A stretch of DNA of 11,689 bases from Solobacterium sp. (GTDB lineage: Bacteria > Bacillota_I > Bacilli_A > Erysipelotrichales > Erysipelotrichaceae). This document shows, piece after piece, positions 1 to 5,562 of the stretch. Positions within the stretch are counted from its first letter, which is position 1. Every line of letters starts with the position of its first letter. The stretch lies in NCBI GenBank assembly GCA_017543005.1, contig JAFWEA010000132.1:1-11689 (forward strand), in the 5' to 3' direction. The translations under genes were made by a program, and so were the position numbers. The notes below the pieces were generated by a model. The model saw nothing but the letters and a program-made list of their open reading frames with translations, ran no database searches and was not told the DNA's origin.

Positions 1-1
1 G

Positions 2-454
2 GAGAAGCGTGCCATCAGCGGCATCAAGGCCACCATGATCATGCAGGCCATCTTCTGTGCCGTCATGGCCTTCGTCCTGCCGATGGCTGCGGGTTCCCTG
101 ATTGACCTGTTCGGTCTGGCCGACGATCCCAATGTCATCTCTCTGGGCCGGATGGGTATCAGTTTCGCCGCCCGGTTCTATGTCATCTTCGCCCTGTTCC
201 AGACCCTCAACCAGTTCCACCGCGGGGTCGGCGACACAAAGTTCTCGCTGGTTGCCAGCATCTTCATGATCATGGTCCGTATCCCGGTCACCTATCTCCT
301 GGTGCATATCATCCAGCTGGGTGAGATCTCCATCTGGATGGGTATGGTCAGCGGCTGGTGTGCCTCCCTGCTGATCAACAGTCTCCGGTTCTTCTCCGGC
401 GGCTGGCGCGGCAAGGCATACATCCAGCTCAAGAGCACTGAAGCAGACGCATAA
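2..454 (+). CDS. MATE family efflux transporter, C-terminal part (5' end outside window)
   Basis: This reading frame is open from the left edge, so the gene starts upstream; about 150 residues of the C-terminus are present. It contains several hydrophobic helices separated by short polar loops. The segment with LNQFHRGVGDTKFS, followed by a helix containing VRIPVTYLL and then a GMVSGWCASLL helix, matches the last helices of MATE (multi-antimicrobial extrusion) pumps, where a G-D-T/K loop precedes helices 10-12. MATE proteins export cationic compounds using Na+ or H+ gradients in the cytoplasmic membrane. The tail is short and polar and ends in TAA, immediately followed by TGA. A strong hairpin terminator follows 7 bases later, so this is the last gene of its transcript. 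Substrate cannot be inferred. Family assignment is by recognised pattern; no alignment was run. Confidence 0.85.
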   Translation, partial: EKRAISGIKATMIMQAIFCAVMAFVLPMAAGSLIDLFGLADDPNVISLGRMGISFAARFYVIFALFQTLNQFHRGVGDTKFSLVASIFMIMVRIPVTYLLVHIIQLGEISIWMGMVSGWCASLLINSLRFFSGGWRGKAYIQLKSTEADA

Positions 455-461
455 TGACAAC

Positions 462-490
462 AACGGTCAGCACCCTGACCGTTTATTTTT
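462..490 (+). terminator. Rho-independent terminator of the MATE gene
   Basis: A perfect 9-bp stem AACGGTCAG / CTGACCGTT with a CACC loop is followed by TATTTTT. It lies just after the MATE stop codon and isolates that gene from the following XRE regulator. Confidence 0.9.
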
Positions 491-495
491 GGGTA

Positions 496-524
496 TAGAC
501 TTTTAAAAGAAAGCATTTTATTTA
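496..524 (+). promoter_or_regulatory. Weak candidate promoter of the XRE-membrane regulator
   Basis: TAGACT (496-501) resembles a -35 box, and TATTTA (519-524) lies 17 bases downstream as a poor -10 box. Transcription would start near the ATG at 533, giving a very short or absent leader. That would fit the lack of a Shine-Dalgarno sequence. The boxes are far from consensus, so this is tentative. Confidence 0.3.
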
Positions 525-532
525 TTTGTTAT

Positions 533-988
533 ATGAAAACAGGCACGCTTCTGAAAACAAAACGTATTGAAGCCGGACTCAGCCAACAACAACTCGCAGA
601 TAAACTATACATTGACAGGTCTATGATATCCCGGTGGGAATCCGAAAAGTCCCAACCGAATGAACAGCAGCTTCAGCAGTTATGTGACGTTCTAAATATT
701 CCTTATGACTCGTTTTTTGATCAGAACAAGCCGGAAAACACATACATCTCCAGAATTACAAATGAACAGATTTACAGTTATATAGTCTTGATTGTTTGTT
801 CTGTTATAGGCTTATTTGTCAAACCTTGGGGATTACCTTTTGCTGCTTTTTCTGTTTACTACTCATTCAAAAAAAGAATGCCGTTGTTATTCAAACTATT
901 CAGCATTCTTGTATTCTTATACTGTCTGGACAATCTTTTGTTTTTGTTTGGTATCTATATCATTCGTCCAAAGATAACGATTGATTAA
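533..988 (+). CDS. XRE-family HTH regulator fused to C-terminal membrane helices
   Basis: Residues 5-60 form a Cro/CI-type helix-turn-helix: LLKTKRIEAGLSQQQLADKL is followed by the recognition-helix region containing DRSMISRWESEKSQP, the standard XRE signature. After a polar linker (residues 61-79) the protein turns hydrophobic, with segments at about 82-97, 100-111 and 118-144, so the DNA-binding domain is probably tethered to the membrane. HTH-plus-membrane fusions occur in Bacillota, often beside bacteriocin or stress loci; the signal sensed is unknown. No Shine-Dalgarno sequence is visible before ATG 533, which is unusual here. The gene is AT-rich compared with the flanking chromosome. 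It converges on the secreted-protein gene to its right, and the stop codons overlap by four bases. It may regulate that locus, or the membrane part may act in immunity; both are inference. Confidence 0.85.
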   Translation: MKTGTLLKTKRIEAGLSQQQLADKLYIDRSMISRWESEKSQPNEQQLQQLCDVLNIPYDSFFDQNKPENTYISRITNEQIYSYIVLIVCSVIGLFVKPWGLPFAAFSVYYSFKKRMPLLFKLFSILVFLYCLDNLLFLFGIYIIRPKITID

Positions 989-1434
989 TTATGTGTGACT
1001 ACGATACTTCCCGAACTGATATTACTTCGTAAATACTTGCTTGTTGTTATCCAAAGGCTGCTTAGAGTTATTGTATAGGTGGCTTGAACAGAAGAATCAA
1101 CAGTCAGAGATGATGAAGATACTGAATATCCGCTGACGGAATAATTACCATCATAAGCAGAAGATATTTGATTGCTATTATTTATATATATCTTGTACGA
1201 CATTGTGAGATATTCATTTTGCATTTTGATTAAATGTTCACCATTTAGCGAAGAAGTTACACTGATTGTAGTTAATATACCCTTTTCGTCTATAAACACA
1301 TACTCCTGATAAGCTTCATCTACAGAAAAAGAAATGGCCTCATTTTGCTCTTCTGTTGTTTTTACATCTTGAGCTTTTATTGGAATAGTGGTCATAATAA
1401 TTGCACATAGAACTATTAATAGTTTTTTTATCAT
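985..1434 (-). CDS. Small secreted protein, DUF5626-like (unknown function)
   Basis: This 149-residue protein begins with a clear signal peptide (MIKKLLIVLCAIIMTTIPIKA, likely cut before Q22). The mature part is rich in Ser, Thr, Tyr and Asn and looks all-beta. The pattern ISFSVDEAYQEYVFIDEKG (residues 34-52), then SYKIYINNSNQISSAYDG, then an alternating S/T/Y strand-rich end recalls the DUF5626 family of small exported Bacillota proteins. That assignment is from memory of the pattern and unverified. ATG 1434 has the ribosome binding site AAGGAG six bases upstream. It follows the 255-residue secreted protein on the same strand, separated by 77 bases that contain a strong hairpin. Both share a VFI[DN]E[KR]G motif. 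No enzymatic residues are evident. A secreted partner, adhesin or immunity role is possible but not supported directly. Confidence 0.75.
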   Translation of the reverse strand: MIKKLLIVLCAIIMTTIPIKAQDVKTTEEQNEAISFSVDEAYQEYVFIDEKGILTTISVTSSLNGEHLIKMQNEYLTMSYKIYINNSNQISSAYDGNYSVSGYSVSSSSLTVDSSVQATYTITLSSLWITTSKYLRSNISSGSIVVTHN

Positions 1435-1459
1435 CTATTTCTCCTTTTATACTTACATT

Positions 1460-1495
1460 TAGAGAGTTTTTGAAGATCAGTCCAAAAACTCTCTA
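1460..1495 (-). other. Strong intergenic hairpin between the two secreted-protein genes
   Basis: A perfect 13-bp inverted repeat, TAGAGAGTTTTTG / CAAAAACTCTCTA, encloses a 10-base loop. Neither strand shows a clear run of T after the stem, so it does not look like an ordinary terminator. In the minus-strand transcript it sits between the stop of the 255-residue protein and the ribosome binding site of the 149-residue protein. It could be a partial attenuator, a processing site or an mRNA-stabilising element that sets different expression levels. Confidence 0.7.
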
Positions 1496-1511
1496 TGTTA
1501 AATATGACAAA

Positions 1512-2279
1512 TTAGACTAGTATTTTTTGCTCATAATACGTGTTTGAAGGTGTGCTACTGCCAACATAGTAATATGCATCATATTTATAATATGACACCG
1601 TAGGTGCACTGACAGTATTTGAATACTTAGTAGCTGTATAAAAGAAACTTGAAACTCCCAATGATTGAGCTGCCGCTGCTGTGATAATCCCACTGGCAAC
1701 ATTAGTAAATATATCTGTCCACGTTGAGGTTCCGATGAGTTTTAAACATATCTTGGTTGCAACATACGCTATAGTACAATTAACAATTGTGTTTCCTAAA
1801 TTTACGTAACCAGATGAGGATACAGGACCGCTGAAAACTATGTTTCCCCATCCAGATGGTATAGTTCCAAAATAAGCAGACGCATATCCCTTGATTTCGT
1901 TAATTGTGCTTTGGCCACTTCCCATTAAATCCAAATCAAGATATCCATCAACATATACTTCTCCATTTGCCTTAAATAGTATTTCGTTAATTGTATTTGC
2001 TTCTTTAATAGAAATTCTTACATCGTTGTTCGTAAGCTTTGCATAGGAATATTCTGTTATTAGATCATTAACTAACGTAACCCGTATTATAATCCTATCA
2101 TTTTCCTGTTCTGTATTTTGAATAGTACCTAAAGGAAAACCCCTTTCATTGATAAAAACAATTGCTTCTTCTATTTGCTTATCGTTTTTTTCCTCTAACG
2201 CATGTGTATGTTCTGTCATAAGATTTATTGACAAAAGCATAGAAAGCAATAATGTGAGTGTGCTTCTTAATCGTTTCAT
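1512..2279 (-). CDS. Secreted protein with signal peptide and C-terminal hydrophobic hairpin (bacteriocin-like?)
   Basis: The start is ATG 2279, which has AGGAGGG about 9 bases upstream and opens a classic signal peptide (KRLR, hydrophobic core, likely cut after A27). The frame is open farther upstream but lacks these signals. The 255-residue protein has a charged region (28-110) containing VFINERG at 41-47, then a Gly/Ser-rich part. Two hydrophobic stretches follow, at about 162-183 and 191-215 (the second Ala-rich), and then a tyrosine-rich tail with Y at 230, 231, 233, 236-238 and 248-249. A secreted proregion followed by a membrane-active hairpin is the layout of large unmodified bacteriocins such as the geobacillin-26 type. 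I cannot confirm homology, so function stays unassigned. It is the first gene of a minus-strand pair and lies in AT-rich DNA. Confidence 0.75.
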   Translation of the reverse strand: MKRLRSTLTLLLSMLLSINLMTEHTHALEEKNDKQIEEAIVFINERGFPLGTIQNTEQENDRIIIRVTLVNDLITEYSYAKLTNNDVRISIKEANTINEILFKANGEVYVDGYLDLDLMGSGQSTINEIKGYASAYFGTIPSGWGNIVFSGPVSSSGYVNLGNTIVNCTIAYVATKICLKLIGTSTWTDIFTNVASGIITAAAAQSLGVSSFFYTATKYSNTVSAPTVSYYKYDAYYYVGSSTPSNTYYEQKILV

Positions 2280-2326
2280 ATAATTATCCCTCCTGATTGA
2301 ATCATACATACCGGGACTTCGTTCGA

Positions 2327-2378
2327 TTGTGCACAACACATCACATATTGTGCTTCCTTGTATATTCACATTTTGTGA
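2327..2378. promoter_or_regulatory. Cluster of TTGTG/CACAA palindromes upstream of the secreted-protein genes
   Basis: Three related dyads lie within 52 bases: TTGTGCACAA (2327-2336, perfect), CACATATTGTG (2342-2352, imperfect) and TCACATTTTGTGA (2366-2378, 5-bp arms). They sit 48-99 bases upstream of ATG 2279, where operators would be expected. A protein binding TGTG half-sites, perhaps the neighbouring XRE regulator, is a plausible ligand. No consensus minus-strand -35/-10 pair could be placed confidently. Confidence 0.4.
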
Positions 2379-2409
2379 CAGATATTTCACCACTTAATCA
2401 ATAGGAGTA

Positions 2410-2428
2410 AACCCGGGTTCGATATAAT
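2410..2428 (+). promoter_or_regulatory. -10 box with adjacent palindrome, candidate promoter for the 126-residue membrane protein
   Basis: TATAAT at 2423-2428 is a perfect -10 hexamer. It is preceded by the palindrome AACCCGGGTT (2410-2419), which would lie in the promoter spacer. No good -35 box is visible near 2400-2405, so the promoter may need an activator. Transcription would start about 60 bases before ATG 2497. Confidence 0.4.
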
Positions 2429-2496
2429 AACAATAAACAAATACAGTGTTTGTAATTATACTCTCGCTTTAATGTCATGTAATTCAGGAGTCATTC

Positions 2497-2877
2497 ATGA
2501 AATTTAAGAAACCGGATTTTGTTCAAACTGTATTAATTACTGCGCTTACCGTTATCTGTATTTTAAGCATGCTGTTTGCGCTACATGTAATCAGCCAAAG
2601 TTTCTTCAGTACTGCAATCGGATGGCTTTATTGCCTCATGGGCATGGAAATGCTAATAGCCATAATAAAAAAGAACTCAGTCTATCACGATCGATTTGAA
2701 CTCCGTGTGCTCGGAATGATTTATTTTCTTGTGATGTTTAACAGCCGGCTGTTTATACTCGGTGTTCCTCTCAGTGATTCGAGGATATTGCTTGTAACGG
2801 CAGTGCTCAACATCAGTTCTCTCGCCATGATTCTGACGGCCAGGCACTATATTTCAAAACCGACGGAAACGGAATAA
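2497..2877 (+). CDS. Small four-helix membrane protein, unknown function
   Basis: The start codon has AGGAG six bases upstream. The 126-residue protein is strongly hydrophobic with four predicted helices at about residues 9-31, 36-57, 69-90 and 96-114. It has a basic N-terminus (MKFKK), a short charged loop containing HDRFELR, and a polar tail. No catalytic or transport motif is recognised. It is transcribed divergently from the secreted-protein pair and is followed 19 bases later by a lipoprotein gene, probably cotranscribed. Small polytopic proteins of this size are commonly immunity or accessory proteins in peptide-antibiotic loci, but nothing in the sequence proves that. It could equally be an unrelated membrane protein. 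Confidence 0.75.
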   Translation: MKFKKPDFVQTVLITALTVICILSMLFALHVISQSFFSTAIGWLYCLMGMEMLIAIIKKNSVYHDRFELRVLGMIYFLVMFNSRLFILGVPLSDSRILLVTAVLNISSLAMILTARHYISKPTETE

Positions 2878-2896
2878 TTTTGAAAGGTAAAAACTT

Positions 2897-3460
2897 ATGA
2901 CACAGGAAAAAAGACTGCAAAATGTGCTAATCCGTATTATTCTTGCTGCTCTAACCCTTTTGATTCTTCCTGGCTGTTCATCGAAACTATCTCCGGTTGA
3001 TTCTCTTCTCAAGGCAGAACCCGATACACTTGAATACCGCATGATGTACCGCTATACGGATCCGATCACGGAACAGGTCAATCCGTATCTCAGCGGCTGG
3101 CTCCCGGCTGATGCCGAGGCATTGCCTGCCGGGGAATTATACGGTGATGAATGGCAGAAATTCATCAATGAGACCGGCCGGGATACAATCCTAAAACTGC
3201 AGGAAGCCCTGCGTACGGCTGCTCTGAAGGAAACAGATAAGCCGATGGATGAAAAGGAAATCAGCTACATGGTCCGTCTGCCGGATGAAACGGTTTATTC
3301 CTTTTACCGCAATGGATACATCAAAACTGTTAACGGGGATGAACGGCATATTTATACGGTTGAATCATCTGCCTATGATGAGCTGATGCAGGAACTGGAT
3401 GCGTATATACCCTTCTGGACAACGCCTGAATTCCGGGCAGACATGTTTCCTGATTCCTGA
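2897..3460 (+). CDS. Putative lipoprotein, unknown function
   Basis: The 187-residue protein starts with a basic, hydrophobic leader ending in the lipobox LPGC, so lipidation is expected at Cys27, anchoring it to the outer face of the cytoplasmic membrane. The rest is soluble, acidic and rich in Tyr, Glu and Asp, with stretches such as YRMMYRYTDP and DETVYSFYRNGYIK that look like mixed alpha/beta structure. The remainder matches no family I recognise. GAAAGG lies 9 bases before ATG 2897. The gene follows the four-helix membrane protein by 19 bases and is closed by a terminator, so the two probably form a transcript. Its base composition is less AT-rich than the island to the left, suggesting it may already belong to the backbone. 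Confidence 0.8.
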   Translation: MTQEKRLQNVLIRIILAALTLLILPGCSSKLSPVDSLLKAEPDTLEYRMMYRYTDPITEQVNPYLSGWLPADAEALPAGELYGDEWQKFINETGRDTILKLQEALRTAALKETDKPMDEKEISYMVRLPDETVYSFYRNGYIKTVNGDERHIYTVESSAYDELMQELDAYIPFWTTPEFRADMFPDS

Positions 3461-3486
3461 AGCACTTTATCACCATAATGAAACGG

Positions 3487-3520
3487 ACTCTGATGTGGTC
3501 AATGCATCAGAGTTTTCTTA
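3487..3520 (+). terminator. Rho-independent terminator after the lipoprotein gene
   Basis: A 9-bp perfect stem ACTCTGATG / CATCAGAGT with a 9-base loop is followed by TTTCTTAT. It starts 26 bases after the lipoprotein stop codon. Confidence 0.85.
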
Positions 3521-3614
3521 TACTTTTATCGGATTTCATGCAAAGGTATTCCGGAAAGCATTATCAGAACACACCGTTTGCTCGTGATATACCTTCACAT
3601 TCCATACATTTCTA

Positions 3615-3653
3615 AAGTGTCACTTCAGATTTGTATAAATTATACGCATGCGT
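3615..3653. promoter_or_regulatory. Stacked palindromes upstream of the GNAT operon
   Basis: The non-coding stretch 3521-3754 holds three dyads close together: AAGTGTCACTT (3615-3625), GTATAAATTATAC (3633-3645, perfect around a central A) and ACGCATGCGT (3644-3653). The middle one contains -10-like TATAAA, with only a weak -35 (TTCTAA, 3610-3615) 18 bases upstream. This is probably the promoter/operator of the GNAT operon. Nothing else is seen in this gap. Confidence 0.4.
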
Positions 3654-3754
3654 GATTCCGTTTCTTACTTACTGTATTCAATATGCCAAGGCCATGCAGA
3701 AACACCACATTTTCAATCAATCAACTATAATCAGAGTAACGGGAGGTAATCATT

Positions 3755-4252
3755 ATGGAGAAATACTATAAGGATATTCTTCTGACAACCGAATTCACCC
3801 CGGACGATGTGGAAACAGCCATCCGCCGGCAGTGTGAGATCTTCGGTCAGGAATTCGGCTTTCTGGACTCATCCCACCCCTATGCCGAGCGGGCCCAGCG
3901 TGACTTTGCCGCCAACTGGCGGGAAGGAAAGGATTTCCTTCTGATTGCCAGAAAGGACGGAAAGTTTGCCGGCACGATCACCCTGATGGGCGAAGATAAT
4001 GGTGTGGCCCGGCTGCGTTTCCTCATTGTGGAAAACGAACTGCGGGGCATGGGACTTGGCAAGGCGATCGTCACCACGGCCCTGGAATGGGCAAAAGATA
4101 TGGGCTATCGCCATGTTTACCTCACCACCCACTCTGTCCTGACCACCGCCCGCAAGATGTATCAGTCTCTGGGCTTTGTGAAAACAGCTGAGGAATCGGC
4201 GGAAGAAGTATGCCCGGGTGCCATGGAAGAAACCTGGGAGATTGACCTGTGA
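3755..4252 (+). CDS. GNAT family N-acetyltransferase
   Basis: The 165-residue protein carries the GNAT acetyl-CoA pyrophosphate-binding motif RGMGLGK at residues 97-103, preceded by the strand RLRFLIVENELR and followed by the helix AIVTTALEWAKDMGY. The usual C-terminal GNAT segment TARKMYQSLGF (131-141) includes the tyrosine (Y136) that is often the general acid. Length is typical for the family. Such enzymes transfer acetyl from acetyl-CoA to amines of small molecules or proteins in the cytoplasm; the acceptor here is unknown. The N-terminal 45 residues include GQEFGFLDSSHP, resembling acetyltransferases fused to or associated with MarR-type regulators, but no HTH is present. GGGAGGT seven bases before ATG sets the start. 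It is the first gene of a three-gene operon. Confidence 0.9.
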   Translation: MEKYYKDILLTTEFTPDDVETAIRRQCEIFGQEFGFLDSSHPYAERAQRDFAANWREGKDFLLIARKDGKFAGTITLMGEDNGVARLRFLIVENELRGMGLGKAIVTTALEWAKDMGYRHVYLTTHSVLTTARKMYQSLGFVKTAEESAEEVCPGAMEETWEIDL

Positions 4253-4767
4253 AAAACCGCAGGCTGAATGATGTATTGATCCTGGCTGCGCTGCTGGTGT
4301 TTGCCTGGTATATGGAAGGGCGCGGTTTTCGGCATATCTTTTCTCTGTCGGTCATCCTGACGATCCTGGCCGGCATCAGCTGGCTGCTGATGAAACTGCT
4401 GCGGATCGATGAGCGCCGCTATGAAGAAGTCTTTCTCGGTGTCCTCGCCACGGCGGCTTTCGTGATCCCGTTTCTGCCTACCCTGGCCGGGCTGGACAGG
4501 GATTATGCCTGTCTGCTGGCGACAGCCGTTATACGCTGTGCCGGACTGTCTACAATCAGTGCGACCCGTAAAGGTTCTCTTTATTACGGAGAGGGAACCC
4601 TGCAGCTGCTGGTGATCCTCTTCTTTATCCTCACTTACATAAGTCCGGCTCTGATCCATACCCAGGCTAATACCGGCATGATGTATCTGGCTGCAGCTCT
4701 CTTCACAGCTGTCACCTTTAGCATGATCCCGATCCTGCGGATGTATGCCCGAAATAATACACTGTAA
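4249..4767 (+). CDS. Polytopic membrane protein, unknown function, GTG start
   Basis: Translation begins at GTG 4249, overlapping the GNAT stop in the sequence GTGA, with GGGAG eight bases upstream inside the GNAT gene; the two are translationally coupled. The 172-residue protein has about six hydrophobic segments, roughly residues 8-22, 29-51, 61-81, 86-101, 115-136 and 143-164, with a basic N-terminus (KNRR) that should face the cytoplasm. The loop LRIDERRYEE and the segment STISATRKGSLYYGEG are the main polar parts. I do not recognise a family. The tight coupling to an acetyltransferase suggests a shared process, but no function is assigned. Confidence 0.85.
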   Translation: MKNRRLNDVLILAALLVFAWYMEGRGFRHIFSLSVILTILAGISWLLMKLLRIDERRYEEVFLGVLATAAFVIPFLPTLAGLDRDYACLLATAVIRCAGLSTISATRKGSLYYGEGTLQLLVILFFILTYISPALIHTQANTGMMYLAAALFTAVTFSMIPILRMYARNNTL

Positions 4768-4782
4768 CCGGAGGTGATCAAT

Positions 4783-5523
4783 ATGATTCAGACCTATCTT
4801 TCCCCGGCCGCCGGCAAGCGGCTGATCGCCAAAGCCCTGGCTGCCCGGGCAGACGTCCAGACAGCCCTGAAGGAACACACCATTCTGGTGATCAAGGGTT
4901 CCACTAATGCCCCGCTGGCCGAAGAGCTGCTGAAGCTGTGCGGGTATGATGAAAAAGTGCGCGGCTTCTACCGCGGCATCTTCAAACCGGCTGAGGCCGA
5001 AGCGAAATACCCGGTAAACAAATGTGACCTGATCTTCCGCAAAGGCGAAGTGATCCGGGACAAGACCGTATTTGACATCGCCGATGAGCTTGGGCCGGAT
5101 GACATTGCCTTCAAGGGGGCCAACGCAGTCAATCCGCTGACCCATCAGGCGGCTGTGCTGATCGGCAACCCGACCGGCGGAACCATGGTGCCGCTGACCA
5201 AGGCTGTCATCGGCAAACGCATGAAGCTGATTCATCCGGTGGGTCTGGAAAAGCGCAACCGCAATGACCTGAACATGATGGCCCAGCTGTGCAACGAAAG
5301 CAGCACCCAGGGCGTCCGCATGGTGGTCTCGCCCGGCACGGCCTATACCGAAGTTGATGCCTTCCGGGACCTGTTCGGCATCAAGGCCATTCTGATCGCT
5401 GCCGGCGGCGTGGCCGGTTATGAAGGCGGCTGTTTCTTCCTGCTGCAGAGCGAAGAAGAAGCCCTGGCAAAGTGCAGGGACATGCTGGCGGAAATCACCG
5501 CCGAACCACCGTTTGAACTTTAG
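4783..5523 (+). CDS. Conserved soluble protein of unknown function (glycine-rich nucleotide-fold-like)
   Basis: The start is ATG 4783, with GGAGG eight bases upstream; an in-frame GTG at 4774 lies inside that ribosome binding site and is rejected. The 246-residue protein has no signal peptide or membrane helix. Distinctive blocks are FRKGEVI (85-91), KGANAVN (111-117), LIGNPTGGT (126-134), HPVGLEK (151-157) and IAAGGVAGYEGG (205-216). These alternate with hydrophobic strands, as in a Rossmann-like or other alpha/beta ligand-binding fold. From memory, proteins with KGANA and GGT-PVGLEK blocks occur in Clostridia and methanogens without known function; this is not verified. It ends the GNAT operon, 15 bases after the membrane protein, and is followed by a strong terminator. 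No catalytic residue can be named. Confidence 0.85.
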   Translation: MIQTYLSPAAGKRLIAKALAARADVQTALKEHTILVIKGSTNAPLAEELLKLCGYDEKVRGFYRGIFKPAEAEAKYPVNKCDLIFRKGEVIRDKTVFDIADELGPDDIAFKGANAVNPLTHQAAVLIGNPTGGTMVPLTKAVIGKRMKLIHPVGLEKRNRNDLNMMAQLCNESSTQGVRMVVSPGTAYTEVDAFRDLFGIKAILIAAGGVAGYEGGCFFLLQSEEEALAKCRDMLAEITAEPPFEL

Positions 5524-5531
5524 GCAAATTG

Positions 5532-5559
5532 AAAGGATCACTGCGCGTGATCCTTTTTT
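5532..5559 (+). terminator. Rho-independent terminator, possibly bidirectional
   Basis: A 10-bp stem AAAGGATCAC / GTGATCCTTT with a 5-base loop is followed by TTT. Because the left arm is preceded by A/T-rich sequence, the reverse strand can also form a hairpin followed by TTTCAATTT. The convergent cls gene ends three bases to the right of it (stop at 5563-5565), so it may end both transcripts. Confidence 0.9.
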
Positions 5560-5562
5560 CGT

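Noticed and set aside
2280..2393. Upstream extension of the 255-residue secreted protein
   Set aside because: The extension would hide the signal peptide behind 38 polar residues and lies before the strong AGGAGGG site; it also covers the palindrome cluster.
4162..5541. A 459-codon open frame on the minus strand across three plus-strand genes
   Set aside because: It is antisense to genes with good ribosome binding sites and family motifs, has no ribosome binding site or recognisable domain, and is explained by codon bias in GC-richer genes.
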